A DNA stretch of 64,000 bases from Sinotaia quadrata (GCA_028829895.1 CM054179.1:109595375-109659374), one strand, 5' to 3'; shown: positions 22,568 to 34,200, counted from the first letter of the stretch. The notes: generated by a model not told the origin, from the letters alone. A program made the numbers and translations.

Positions 22568-22780
22568 CCTCTTTCCACGACTTCTGTTTGACTGTCGGTT
22601 GTGATCCAAGGTCTCGGAATCTTACCAAGATTCTGGGAGATCCAAGGTTTTACAGAGGATGTGGGCACTTCCGAGGAGCGCTGCTTTGAGTAGTGGAGCG
22701 AGTCTGTGGTTTCCAGGGAGTTAATTAGATAGCCTTCCAATTCAGATGTTATGTTCCCCAAGGCTCCTATCACTATAGGT
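22568..22780 (-). mobile_element. R4/Dong-like retrotransposon, 3'-tail copy A
   Basis: A 5'-truncated fragment of about 210 bp covering the last coding segment and 3' UTR. It ends at (TAA)n into which copy B was inserted. Confidence 0.85.
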
Positions 22781-22839
22781 AATAAAATTGAGAATATTGA
22801 TTAGTGATGTGTTGTCACGTTCATGTTTAGCTTATAGCT

Positions 22840-23018
22840 TGAGATCGTCCACGTACAGTAAGTGGCTGAGGACCTATGCTACATTTTATATCATAATCCT
22901 GTTTTCTGGATCATTTGACTGAGATAATTTAGGGCAATGCAGAACAGCAGTGGTGATATGAATCACCTTAGAAGGTTCCACAGTTTATTGTTATGTCTGC
23001 AATATTTGTGTTGTTAGA
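22840..23018 (-). mobile_element. Decayed R4/Dong-like RT fragment
   Basis: The minus strand matches the RT motif B to motif C region, including a Y-x-D-D core ('tacgtggacgatctcaag'), but carries indels and lacks a joint to (TAA)n. It is an old relic. Confidence 0.65.
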
Positions 23019-23019
23019 T

Positions 23020-23180
23020 TAGTGTCAATATAAATCACATGACACTTTTTATCAGAGAACATAAATAAAGTTATAGAGAGATAAGCGATAGTATTTTGTA
23101 TGTAACCTTGCCAAGATTATTGACGCAATAGTCCTTCAGTGCTTTAGTAACAATATGACAAGTTTATTGTTCACAATAAA
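23020..23180 (+). repeat. Dispersed repeat 'RepL', middle fragment
   Basis: Matches 36590-36740 and 15300-15430 ('tcagagaacataaat', 'gcgata', 'aatagtcctt' blocks). Confidence 0.6.
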
Positions 23181-23729
23181 ATTGTCAACCCATCATCTTT
23201 GTGAAAACATCTGGCACTTTGAGGATTCCAAATGCATCATGCCATCCTTCTTTTTTACAAGGACTACAGGAGAACTATATGTGAACTCTGTTTTTTTCAA
23301 TCATACCTTAGGCTAGAATAGAGTCGATTTCCTGCTTAAAAGCACCCCGTTTAACATAAGATAAAACATATGTTTTCATGTGGACTGGAAGTTGATCACA
23401 TAATAAGACCTCAAATTCACATACTCGTTCTTTTTTTTTTGAGCTCATAATGAGCTTCTCTTAATACTCTGCATAATGTTTGAACATGATAGTATGATAG
23501 TTCTGGACTTATGATGATTTCATTGATAGCTTTACGAGGGTCTGTTAAGCCTGGGTGTGGTACTGATTCATAATCTGGTACAGAGGTAGCATCGCCCGCT
23601 ATAATAATGGTAGCACCATTTTATCAGAGTGTTCCTTATATGCCTTCATCAGATTAGCAGAAACCCAAATTGCTGGCTTCCTCTTTTCCCATCTGTATCC
23701 CTAATGGTTTAATTACATAACGCATTTTC

Positions 23730-24445
23730 CAATTCAAATCAGATTAAAGCAAACATGCAAAAAATATTCAAGGTCAATTTTTTCTTTACCAGTCAGTTAA
23801 TATACCATAAACTAACAATTATCTTTGTGACTGAACTTGAGTTACATCGACTGAATAAAAAAGACAGGGACCTGTTGCATTGCATTCTGTGTGATCACGA
23901 AACGTGTCAGCGACAGCCGCCATCTTTGAAAAGGTTATGTGTATTAATTATTTCTCTAAAACTCCACTCTCATTCCTGTTATGCTATCTATGAAATTGAT
24001 TATGTATTTATGTTATTGACTGTTTATGTCTATGCTAGGATAAACTGATGATTGTCCAGCATTAATTGAACATTGTTGTAAAGTGATGTAGATGTCAATG
24101 CTCTTTTGATTTTATTCATATGTTGTGTATTTCATTGTTGATTTAATAAAAATATTGACCTTCTTATATATATTGATTACCATATGTTGGAGAAGAAAGT
24201 TTGTGGATGGGTATTCAGTAAATATAGATTAAAAGACTGATTTTTCTTCTCCTTTGGTAAGAAGGTTTCCACCTTAAGAAAAATTGTGTTACAGTAAATG
24301 TTTCTCTATAATGTTGTGGCAGAGAGAAACATTTACGGCGCCCGCACATCAACCAAGTGAGAGAAACAAGTGGTGTCTTCTGGAGAATTATTAATAACAC
24401 AATTAAGATTCTCATCACTTGTAATTAATAATGAGTGATTAATTT
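23730..24445 (-). repeat. Dispersed repeat 'RepL' and flank; empty-site paralogue of the 43-kb transposon
   Basis: Collinear with 42890-43160 plus 45140-45510. The matching order is 'gtctatgctaggataaact', then 'gattgtc', then 'aacattgttgtaaagtgatg'. Between these points the other copy holds the 1.97-kb DNA transposon, so this is an uninterrupted version of that locus. Confidence 0.65.
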
Positions 24446-24560
24446 ACAATAATACATTATCCATTAACTAGTGTGGCATAGGCGTCACAGATACTATTTG
24501 AGAAGGCTGACAAACTGACAGACAAACTTTGTATATTGTTAGCTTTAGCAAATGACCTAC

Positions 24561-24668
24561 CTCGGTGTTTCCTCTTCCACAAAACAGCAATTATAATGGC
24601 AAGAATAAGAACGATGAATCCAACTACACTTCCAATTATAATGGGAAGATATTTTGTCTGTGCATCGC
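24561..24668 (-). CDS. Receptor gene: transmembrane exon
   Basis: The minus strand shows acceptor GCTGGATTTTCAG, 108 nt, donor GTAGGT, phase 1-1. With G from the 28.1-kb Ig exon it encodes GDAQTKYLPI followed by a hydrophobic helix (IIGSVVGFIVLILAIIIAVL) and the basic stop-transfer WKRKHRG. This is a type I membrane anchor. Read-through into the intron adds about 34 codons to a stop at 24457; that is most simply intron. The next coding exon in phase is at 16.9 kb. Confidence 0.85.
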
Positions 24669-24789
24669 CTGAAAATCCAGCAATTAAAGATATTAGCACG
24701 CTCATATGAATACAAGGATTACACACATGAGCACACATGTATACACAAAAGAACGCATAATTATACAATCTGTGTTTGGTTTTACGCAT

Positions 24790-26950
24790 TCATGTATTAT
24801 GCCCCATTCCAACTTACATTTAAAGGAGAATAATCTAATGTTATTTGGAATTATACACAATTATTCCAATTATATTTACCATACCCATTATGGAATATTG
24901 TACAGATGCGTCTGAAGAATACAAATATTTTTTAGGAAAGGAAATTAGATTAAATTATTACCTTTTTGCAAACGTATTAAAGTACATGCTAAAATATGAT
25001 TTAAGCCATTTCAACTTGCATATTTACATCGATTTTGAAATACAATCTTTACTTGCATAGGTGTCTATCTATATTTTATTTTTGGGATGATTTCAAAATA
25101 TCATTATATTCCATAAAAAGTTTAAGAAGCTGTACTTTCTTCTTGTTATTCGACGTATTGTACCTAATCCAGTATAAACCAATAAAGGTCACAGGAAACC
25201 ACAGGCAATCAAATTTAATTTTAGAATATATACACTGCCTTTAATTTTACAAATACTGAGATTAGGAGTAATTTTGTGAAAAGAATGTACTTTTACAAAT
25301 GATAATTGTCAGTCACTACAATAAGTTGAAATTAAAACTAGTGAATTATATACTATGAAATTAGGAAATAAAAGAAATGTAAAACAAGAACATTGTGATA
25401 AAAAGACCACAGATTAACTATTAAATATGAGACAAATGAATACAGTTTTAACGTGAATGTGATGTCGAAACATGGGGCAAATTATGTTCTTTGTCTTTCT
25501 TTTATTTCTTTTTCTATATTCATACTCAGTACTAGTTATGGCTGATCTCTGAGTGGCCAATTATGCGATCTGTCGTACCCACATACGCTACACGCAGTAA
25601 AGGATTAAGGTCAAATTCATTTATCACTTATGGGCAGTGGAAACGTATAGAAGGGGGGAAGGGTGACAGTAAGAGTGTATGAATTTTGACAGGATACAGG
25701 ATGCCCTTATATGGGCATTTGCATTCCGATTAATGCCGCAAGAGAAATTGCAGTCTCTGTCAGTTTTGAAGGCATAAATCTCGCCTGGACTCAAATCAAT
25801 TAATATTAAAATAAAATATAAAAAGTATTTAAAATTTAGGTCTAAGATATATATTTAAGAAATAAAATTTAGATCTAAGAAATGTATAAGAAATAAAATC
25901 TAAATACAGATCTATGAGGGAGTATAGTAAAAGCACACACACACTCGTTTGACGTAGCTCTTGCGTCACCCGTAAACCAGATCAGACGTGTGTTTTTTTT
26001 TCTAGAAAAGTGGGCTAGTTAAAGTAAATGTATTTTTCCCCGGTGATCTCTCCTTGGCCATGTACCCACGGTCAGACGGAAATCCGACCAGCCAACCAAA
26101 GTAAACATGCATGAGGTAACTATTTATCAGTGAAAGGGTGGGTGGAGGTATCGTCGAGCTGGAACGTTCAACTGGAAAACAACTCAGAAGTACGGCGTTA
26201 GCCTTGCGTGAAGTTGTGAATGAGTGAGCATGGGATGCGGCCTTGATCTTTAGGTCAAACTGGTCAGCCTTTAAATAAGTGGGACTCTTTCATCATATTT
26301 GCTTTTCTCACTGTTATTTTGGTGCATATCCATTGCATAACGAGGGACCAGTCTGAATGTAAAAAAAAAATCGATATATGTTTGAAAATATAACCAAAAG
26401 GCTTTATTAAAGAAAAAAGAGCGAATGTAATTTGTGTGGAAAATTTCATGAGCTTCAATACAGATGACATTTTGGTCCTTCTGGCGTCAATGAGCGAGAA
26501 AGGATCGCTATCAATCGCTATATCAACGTTTGATGGAGATCACATTGTCTGTCTATCTATTAGGCTTTGGTGGTTGATACATCAGCTGTTTATTTGTACG
26601 GACACCGTATTACGTTTCCTTGAGAGCCGAGAAGTCTACATAGACTGCAACAGTGGTGTGGTCCCTAGTCAACACGTCAGAAGTACAGAGAACACTGGTG
26701 ATATTCCGAGACTCAGTATGGCTAGCTTAAGTGTATACGTTACATTAGTCACGAGTGTGAAAACCGTTTGAAATACTGTGAGAACATTTTAGTTACATTG
26801 GTCAAGAGTGTGAAAACTGTTTAGAAATACTGTGAAAATATTTTAGAAAAAGTGAACAGGGAAGGCATTATTTTTTTAATTTTCTCGACAATGTAATGCT
26901 TATCTTGAATGTTTTTTCTGCGTGATATGGTTTTGTACACTATCTTACTA
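24790..26950. other. Intron with no recognised gene; short direct repeat at 26737-26850
   Basis: A roughly 60-bp segment around 'aagagtgtgaaaac' occurs twice in tandem at 26737-26850. The frames in this stretch lack recognisable domains or splice partners. Confidence 0.4.
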
Positions 26951-26964
26951 TCATCACTTTGTAA

Positions 26965-27120
26965 AAAATTTGGACACAGGTTATTCCACTCCAAGAATAC
27001 TCAACTCCAGGAAATGCATTGAATGCTATACAAGAAGTGTTTATTCTCTGTTGTGGTATGAGGTGTTTGACCAGTGGTCAGAGAGTGAAACCTTCGACGG
27101 TCGTCTTAAGAGACATATGA
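26965..27120 (-). pseudogene. Decayed Ig exon fragment (N-terminal half)
   Basis: The minus strand matches the first half of the Ig exons ('gaaatgcatt', 'ggttattccactcc' in complement), most closely the dead exon at 31.1 kb. In-frame stops and loss of the second half leave no usable exon. Confidence 0.65.
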
Positions 27121-27279
27121 TAGTGAGCAACACAAAATGAACAAACCACACCAGAAAGACATAAATAATGTTCCATTTGCTTTTTTTCTTGGAACGGTAT
27201 AGGTTTAACTCTTCGACCTACGGGAACATAAATATTAATAACATATTATCACATTTTATGTAACCTATTTTGCAATTAT

Positions 27280-28060
27280 TTTCGTTTTCCAATAAATAAT
27301 ATTCGTGAATCAGTATTTACAAGAATAAAGATGTTTAAAGAGCAATCTCTATCCAGAGAACTTGCATTTGTGTATGGTAATACGATTTGAAAGTACACAT
27401 TCACATTTATACCTGCTCTGGCTTTAACAAATGTACTGATTGACAACACATAATTATAGATGTAATTAATATTATTCATGTTTCTTAAAAGTATCTGTAT
27501 TGTTCTTGCTATAATATTATGATTAGTGTTTTGCATATACTATATTTGAATAGGAGATGAACTTTACCAGTCGGTGTGTTTCTAAACAAAGTCATGTATT
27601 AGTTTATCAAATTTTCTCCCTCCATTCTTATCATTGTATTTATATATTCATGCTTAATGAATTGTGACATTGGATCACATTCTAACAATCTTTCTTTGTG
27701 ATGAATGTTTGTCGCAATAACCAATCACGTTCTGTGTCTCCCATGCGTGTGGCGTGTTGCTAGTGACGCTATTGCGCGTTTGTAAGTCTAAGTGTAACCA
27801 GTCGAGTTGTATGTGGTCTTGACTCGTGGTTAACGTTGTGGGAGTGTTAAGGAGTGCATTTAAAACACGATTAGGACATTTTGTCAGCACTCAATATTCC
27901 CTCAACACTCAAGCATTATATAACAATCTCCAGTAGTTATGTTTATTTGTGTCGAAAGGCGATATGATACATCTAACTACCCATTCATTCAAATATATTT
28001 ATTGATTTTGACACAGTTTGATATAAAATCTAATATTACATTCACCAATCATTATTTATT
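27280..28060. other. Intron, nothing recognised
   Basis: Frames at 27276-27536 and 27675-27890 have no domain signature and no splice partners in phase 1. Confidence 0.4.
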
Positions 28061-28075
28061 AGCTCAGCTACACAC

Positions 28076-28351
28076 CTGCAATACGTATGTTGTATATTGC
28101 TGTTCGTGACAGGTTGGTGTCCCTCACGTTCGTTGCAGTACACGTCACTGCCTTACCGTCATCATGTGATGAAGGTGTGAAAGAACAGGTGCTGCCATCT
28201 CTAAAAATATGACGCTGAACACAGGTTATCCCACTCCACGTGTAGTTAACTCCAGGAAATGCATCATACGCAATACAAGAAAGGTTCACAGTCTGATTTG
28301 GTTTCAGGAGTGTGGGAAATGGTGCAATGATCGACGCATTTGAAGGACCAT
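28076..28351 (-). CDS. Receptor gene: membrane-proximal Ig exon
   Basis: A minus-strand exon of 276 nt, acceptor CTCAACTCAG, donor GTGTGT, phase 1-1. It opens (D)GPSNASIIAPFPTLLKPN and holds QTVNLSCIAYDAFPGVNY, TWSGITC, STCSFTPSSHDDG and AVTCTATNV. B-strand Cys, C-strand Trp and F-strand Cys are present, plus an extra Cys pair (ITC/STC) shared by all Ig exons here. It is equal in length to the tandem Ig exons at 32.3-34.1 kb and joins in frame to the transmembrane exon. Confidence 0.85.
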
Positions 28352-28599
28352 CTGAGTTGAGAATGCAAACACATGATTAGGAATACTTATTACCTCAACT
28401 GCAATTATAAATACACACTTAATCAAACACGAGACTGTTTCCTTTAAAGCATACAAACGCTTTTGATAATGCAAAATTAATATTTGGTGTTAAGTAAATG
28501 CAATAGACATTTGTCAATTCATTCTCCTTTCAAAGTGAGACCGGTGCTAATACAGCTTACATGCGCATGATAATGATACATGTTAGTATGACGCGTTTG

Positions 28600-28740
28600 G
28601 CACCTACTGTCTGTAGAGAGCGAAAAAGAGTCAATTTTAATTTTAAAAAATCCGTAAGAACATATTTTTAAAATATTTGTTGTATGCAGGATGAGTTAGA
28701 GTAATTATAGAAGATAACGTATTTTTAATTTTAAAAAAAT
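28600..28740. repeat. Duplicated intron segment (pair of 29365-29475)
   Basis: Shares 'gcaggatgag', 'taattatagaaga' and a T-rich run with 29365-29475. This indicates that Ig exon and intron were duplicated together. Confidence 0.55.
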
Positions 28741-29254
28741 ATATTGCATAAATAAGCTTTACACAACTTTGGTGAAATGATGTCGATTAACATTGATTTA
28801 ACGCGGTGAAACTTTTTAATATTTCCTTTATGTAGTGTTTGTCGTTTAATACCTGGGTTGACCAAAATTCATACATGGAACTGAGATTCGCTTCACTTAG
28901 CACACAAATTAACCACAAGTTGACGATGGCTACTTAGTGGCGTCGATCTCGTATTCTTTGAGATTAATTATCCTGAGTCGTCGTGCACTAAGAGTAAGAA
29001 CTGCCAACTTCCTGAACAATATAACGATCACACTAGAATGATGTTGATATGCAACCAGACTCTACACCACATTTTATTCTAATTATGCACTGTCATTAAC
29101 CAAAAGAGACAATTCACGTATGGCCAACAAAACCACTCCACTTACAAAAACTCGTATAAAAAAGTATTTAACTCTAAAAATTGAAAAAGAGAAAATAAAG
29201 AATTTGATTTTAAAAATCGCATAATTTCTCCAGTATACCCTTGTTTATTATACC

Positions 29255-29375
29255 ACTAATTTGCAATGCTTATCTTGTATGTTGCTGTTCGTGACAGGCT
29301 ATGTCTCTGAGATTTCGTGCAGTACACGCCACGATTTTACCATCATCCCTTTGTGAGGGTGTAAATAGAGCGCAA
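29255..29375 (-). pseudogene. Decayed Ig exon fragment (C-terminal half)
   Basis: The minus strand retains the end of an Ig exon (the SLSRTAT-YKI-like region and the GC-A end) but lacks the first half and the GT donor, and has frame breaks. Confidence 0.65.
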
Positions 29376-29479
29376 AAGAGTCAAGTTTTTTTTTTTTAAA
29401 TATGTAAGAACATACTTTAAATGTATGCAGGATGAGATAGAATAATTATAGAAGACAATAACATTTCCCCATTTATTCC

Positions 29480-30880
29480 ATAATGAAACCTCTACGAAAC
29501 TATCCACTTACAAAGAACATCGTATCAAAAAGTATTTAACTCTTAAAATTGAAAATTGATTTTAAAAAACACTCCACACCTCTTGTCACCAATCAATGTG
29601 ACCTGACAATGAATCGCATAGTTTCTCATTGTTCTACTTTCGATGCACAAGAATGCGTTATACTGACAAATAGTCTGGATCTGGTGTATATAACTCTCTA
29701 TGGGTTTGGGTAATCTGCCCATTTCCCCACCCCATACGCAACACCTCGCCAATGCATCTATGGTCCACATAAATCATACAAACCCATGTAAACTGGTGAC
29801 CTGAATCAAGAGTCGATTTAAGATCTTATAACATGAGCCATCATCAAAGATACGGATGTTACAAAACTCCAATAGCGCACTACACTGAAATCTTTCCGCG
29901 TTGTACTTAGACTCTAATTCTGTGCCTCTCCTAATGCAATATGGTCGACAATAAACTTTTCACATTCCAACATTGTGCAAAGTTAAGGTACTTCGGCTTG
30001 TCAGACAATTTGTTAGTTTTAAACCTCGATCATCTTTCTTTCGTCCACTAACTCCTGAACTAATTATAATTTAGCAAATACACTTATATGGTCATATTAC
30101 GGGTCTGCTCTCTCGTTCCCTGAGCTTTCTTCCTGTTCTTGCCTCACAGCATCTTTGAGTCTTCTGACATCTAACCTCAATCAACACTTCCCCGGGCTTA
30201 TATATGTATACCTTAGCTCGTCCTAAAGCATGCAATAACGTTCGTTAACATCATAGGCCACAGAAACCAAAAACTAAATGTATCTTCAATTGCTTTGATA
30301 ATGATAAATATTCTTTGCTATATATTACATTTTATAATTGATTATAATTAATTTGAAATGAAATGTCCATTTCATGCCATTTCCGTCATATTTGTAATGA
30401 TTTATACGTACAGGTTTCTATATATTTTGCGGAATGAAATTTTTATTTTTGGACGGTTATCCTCACGTCGATCACTAAATAGTGTTCAATCAAATCTGCA
30501 AGTTATGGATTGAAAAGGCGTTGAAAGGGAGTTGCTTATTTAAATCTCTATTCCTACTCTGTTGTTTACTTTTTGCACAAATCAATCATTTTTATTCAGT
30601 CCCTAACTGTATAACGTCAATAGTTATCTTTCTTGTAAATATTAATTTGTTTGTTTTCAGCATAATATTTGTCTCCACATTATCATAGTAATATCTTTGA
30701 ACTTACTTCGTATCATCATCAACGAGTGCCACTACTACAATAAAAATACACCATATTATCTTTTTTTGTGTTAAATATATAACGATATCTGGTTTTAGTG
30801 ATATGAATGCAAAATGAATTACGAAATACCATTGCCATTGGCGTATTGTATAATAGACATGTCAGCACACATACACAAAC
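29480..30880. other. Intron, nothing recognised
   Basis: No domain signature on either strand. Short frames such as 29543-29770 and 30482-30688 are not supported. Confidence 0.4.
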
Positions 30881-30885
30881 TTTCA

Positions 30886-31250
30886 ATGCTTATATCTTGT
30901 ATGTTGCTGTTCGTGACAGGCTGGTGTCTCTGAGATTCCGTGCAGTACTCGCCACCATCTTACCATCATCCCTTTGTGAAGGTGTAAATGAACAGGTGCT
31001 GCCACCTGTATCAGTTCACTTTGGACACAGGTTATCCCACTCCAAGAGTACTCTACTCCAAGAAATGTATCGTATACTATACAAGAAATGTTTACTGTCT
31101 GTTGTGGTCGGATGTGTTTGACCAGTAGTTCAGAGAGCGAAACCTTCGATGGGATATATGAAGAAACAAAAGATAGTGAACAAAGTGTTATATTTGCCTT
31201 TTGGTCAGAGCATGGTATGCCTGCAACACTATACACTTCATTGACAGGAC
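30886..31250 (-). pseudogene. Dead Ig exon with frameshift, lost cysteine and lost acceptor
   Basis: The minus strand keeps QTVNISCIVYDTFLGVEYSW and SGITCVQ, then shifts frame before the STCSF segment. In the shifted frame the F-strand cysteine codon reads as serine (MVAST). About 90 nt of foreign sequence interrupts the N-terminal part, and the acceptor before the GGTCCT codons reads TT instead of AG. It therefore cannot encode an Ig fold. Confidence 0.75.
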
Positions 31251-31647
31251 CATAAGTAACAGTATAATCACCATTCTAAGCATCTTACTCTACACTGATT
31301 TTCATTTATGTCCTGCTATAAATGACGTTAGTACGACGTCCTTTACAGAGATAATAATGTTTCTTTCGTAACCGCTATCCGTGGAAGTAATAGTTTTGTG
31401 ACGTAATAAGATTTGAATGCAAAAATTCACAACAATCCTCACATAAAAAAGTATACAGGTTGGGAAAAGGTAGTCTATTATAAACATTATTAACATCATG
31501 CAGGTTTCCTAGACACGTTTATTGTATATATTGTAACCAATGTTTTCTTTATTTCATTATACTTTTCATGCAGCAGGTGAGCTGTACCTACCCTTTCGTT
31601 AGCTTTGCATACCTGCTTGTTACTACGTAAACTGATGTGTTCGCTAA

Positions 31648-31691
31648 TCAGTCTCTCTGTCTCTCTCTTTGTCTCTGTCTCTGTCTTTGTC

Positions 31692-31777
<86 letters not shown>
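31648..31777. repeat. (TCTG)n/(CT)n microsatellite
   Basis: Compound tract: CT-rich, then about 12 TCTG units, then (CT)n. It produces spurious Arg/Glu and Ser/Val frames. Confidence 0.9.
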
Positions 31778-31780
<3 letters not shown>

Positions 31781-31849
31781 CATTTTCATTGCCTTAACAC
31801 ATCCATCTGACAATCTTTCATTTTTATAACAGGCTGTGTTAGTCCGGCC

Positions 31850-32066
31850 ACGTTACTTGTCTGTGGTAAGCCTTGTATGTATCCACTCACACTATTTGCC
31901 TGTCGTGAGCCTGGTGTGTAACACTAGTTGTGGTCTTGTATGTAACCACTCACACTATTTTCTGTCGTGAGCCTGTTATGTAACACCAGTTGTGGTCTTG
32001 TATGTTACCACTCACACTATTTACCTGTCGTGAGCCTGGTATGTAACACTAGTTGTGGTCGTGGAT
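31850..32066. repeat. 62-63-bp minisatellite, about 3.5 copies
   Basis: The unit contains 'gtgtaacactagttgtggtc', 'ttgtatgtaaccactcaca' and 'ctgtcgtgagcctg'. It sits immediately beside the Ig exon array. Confidence 0.85.
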
Positions 32067-32296
32067 AGTGCATAACGATGAAGGTGCTTTAGAAGCGTCA
32101 CTTCATCTAATTCTGTATTCAACCGTCCATGACTTATTTTTTAAGCTACACTTCTGTATGATACAAATTCTAATTGTCATAACATCAGACATTTATTTAT
32201 TGGGTATTCCCAACCCAATTACGCACACGCATACCAGTACATTATAGAATCTATTAGTTTATTTAGCCGTCATTACGTATTAATTATTCCACACAC

Positions 32297-32572
32297 CTGC
32301 AATGCTTATCTTGTATTGTACTGTTCTTGAAAGGCTGATGTCCCTCACGTTTCTTGCGGTACATGTCACTGTCCCACCATCATCACTGGATAAAGGTGTG
32401 AACGAGCAGGTGCTGCCATCTGTAAGCGGCTCACTCTTGACACACGTTATCCCACTCCACGTAAAGGTAACTCCAGGAAATGCATCATACGCAATACAAG
32501 AAATGTTTACAGACAGGTTTGGTCTCAGGTGCTTGAGCAATGGTTCAAAGATCGATACATCTGAGGGACCGT
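32297..32572 (-). CDS. Receptor gene: Ig exon, array unit 1
   Basis: 276 nt, phase 1-1, acceptor CATCAG, donor GTGTGT. It reads LRPNLSVNISCIAYDAFPG, TFTWSGITCVKSEP, DGSTCSFTPLSSDDGG, TVTCTARNVRDIS, RTVQYKISIAG. Four cysteines give the canonical B-F pair plus an ITC/STC pair. It is the most diverged array member and is followed downstream only by dead Ig exons before the 28.1-kb exon. Confidence 0.85.
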
Positions 32573-32803
32573 CTGATGCGAAAACACAAAGAAAATAGTA
32601 GTATGCACAAGATCAGATGCAGATACAATTATGTCACTTTTAACGAGATGTGTATCCTACAATATAAATAAACACTATTGCTACATAAATTATCTTACAT
32701 TTATTTATTAGGTATCCCCTCCCGCATACGCATACTCTTACCAGTACATTATAGGATCTATTTTTTTATTCAGCCGACATTACGTATTAATTATTCCACA
32801 CAC

Positions 32804-33079
32804 CTGCAATGCTTATCTTGTATTGTACTGTTCTTGAAAGGCTGATGTCCCTCACGTTTCTTGCAGTACATGACACTGTCCTACCATCATCACTGGATAA
32901 AGGTGTGAACGAGCAGGTACTGCCATCTGTAAGCGGCTCATTCTTGACACACGTTTTTCCACTCCACGTAAAGGTAACTCCAGGAAATGCATCATACGCA
33001 ATACAAGAAAGGTTTACAGACAGGTTTGGTCTCAGGTGCTTGATCAATGGTTCAATGATCGATACATTTGAGGGACCGT
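32804..33079 (-). CDS. Receptor gene: Ig exon, array unit 2
   Basis: 276 nt with the same splice sites as unit 1. Differences from unit 1 include SGKTCVKNEP for SGITCVKSEP and RTVSCTA for GTVTCTA. B-strand motif NLSCIAYD. All four cysteines and the tryptophan are kept. Sequence is nearly identical to units 3 and 4, including introns, which argues for very recent duplication or gene conversion. Confidence 0.85.
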
Positions 33080-33310
33080 CTGATTCGAAAACACAAAGAA
33101 AATAGTAGTATGCACAAGATCAGATGCAGATACAATTATGTCACTTTTAACGAGATGTGTATCCTACAATATAAATAAACACTATTGCTACATAAATTAT
33201 CTTACATTTATTTATTAGGTATCCCCTCCCGCATACGCATACTCTTACCAGTACATTATAGGATCTATTTTTTTATTCAGCCGACATTACGTATTAATTA
33301 TTCCACACAC

Positions 33311-33586
33311 CTGCAATGCTTATCTTGTATTGTACTGTTCTTGAAAGGCTGATGTCCCTCACGTTTCTTGCAGTACATGACACTGTCCTACCATCATCAC
33401 TGGATAAAGGTGTGAACGAGCAGGTACTGCCATCTGTAAGCGGCTCATTCTTGACACACGTTTTTCCACTCCACGTAAAGGTAACTCCAGGAAATGCATC
33501 ATACGCAATACAATAAAGGTTTACAGACAGGTTTGGTCTCAGGTGCTTGATCAATGGTTCAATGATCGATACATTTGAGGGACCGT
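33311..33586 (-). CDS. Receptor gene: Ig exon, array unit 3
   Basis: 276 nt, phase 1-1. Differs from unit 2 by a single obvious coding change, NLYC for NLSC in strand B. It shares the I-D-x-F/I-EPLIKH N-terminal codons of unit 2. Confidence 0.85.
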
Positions 33587-33817
33587 CTGATTCGAAAACA
33601 CAAAGAAAATAGTAGTATGCACAAGATCAGATGCAGATACAATTATGTCACTTTTAACGAGATGTGTATCCTACAATATAAATAAACACTATTGCTACAT
33701 AAATTATCTTACATTTATTTATTAGGTATCCCCTCCCGCATACGCATACTCTTACCAGTACATTATAGGATCTATTTTTTTATTCAGCCGACATTACGTA
33801 TTAATTATTCCACACAC

Positions 33818-34093
33818 CTGCAATGCTTATCTTGTATTGTACTGTTCTTGAAAGGCTGATGTCCCTCACGTTTCTTGCAGTACATGACACTGTCCTACCA
33901 TCATCACTGGATAAAGGTGTGAACGAGCAGGTACTGCCATCTGTAAGCGGCTCATTCTTGACACACGTTTTTCCACTCCACGTAAAGGTAACTCCAGGAA
34001 ATGCATCATACGCAATACAATAAAGGTTTACAGACAGGTTTGGTCTCAGGTGCTTGAGCAATGGTTCAAAGATCGATGCATTTGAGGGACCGT
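33818..34093 (-). CDS. Receptor gene: Ig exon, array unit 4
   Basis: 276 nt, phase 1-1, acceptor CGCATCAG. Shares NLYC with unit 3 but reads NASIFEPLLKH at its start like unit 1, suggesting exchange between units. First array exon in transcript order, joining to the 37.9-kb Ig exon upstream. Confidence 0.85.
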
Positions 34094-34200
34094 CTGATGC
34101 GAAAACACAAAGAAAATAGGAGTATGCACAAGATCAGATGTCACTTTTAACGAGATGTGTATCCTACAATATAAATAAACACTATTGCTACCTAAAATAT

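Larger units (their letters stand above)
32185..34200 (-). repeat. Tandem array of four 507-bp units, each with one Ig exon
   Basis: Identical features recur every 507 bp (exon ends at 32297, 32804, 33311 and 33818). Units 2, 3 and 4 are almost identical across both exon and intron. Unit 1 and the left flank are more diverged, so it is the oldest. Each unit carries its own acceptor and donor, so skipping or unequal crossover would change the number of Ig domains without breaking the frame. Confidence 0.95.

Noticed and set aside
24457..24560. Extension of the transmembrane exon to the stop at 24457 as the normal C-terminus
   Set aside because: A good donor (GAG/GTAGGT) ends the exon at 24561 in phase 1, and compatible downstream tail exons exist. 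Retention remains possible as a minor isoform.
31496..31829. Arg/Glu-rich and Ser/Val-rich frames
   Set aside because: Generated by the TCTG/CT microsatellite.
32302..34023. Repeated plus-strand frames of 66-98 codons across the Ig array
   Set aside because: Shadows of the minus-strand Ig exons, repeated only because the DNA is repeated.
32185..34200. Possible CRISPR-like or satellite array
   Set aside because: Units are 507 bp, each with a splice-flanked Ig exon. There is no short-repeat/spacer structure.
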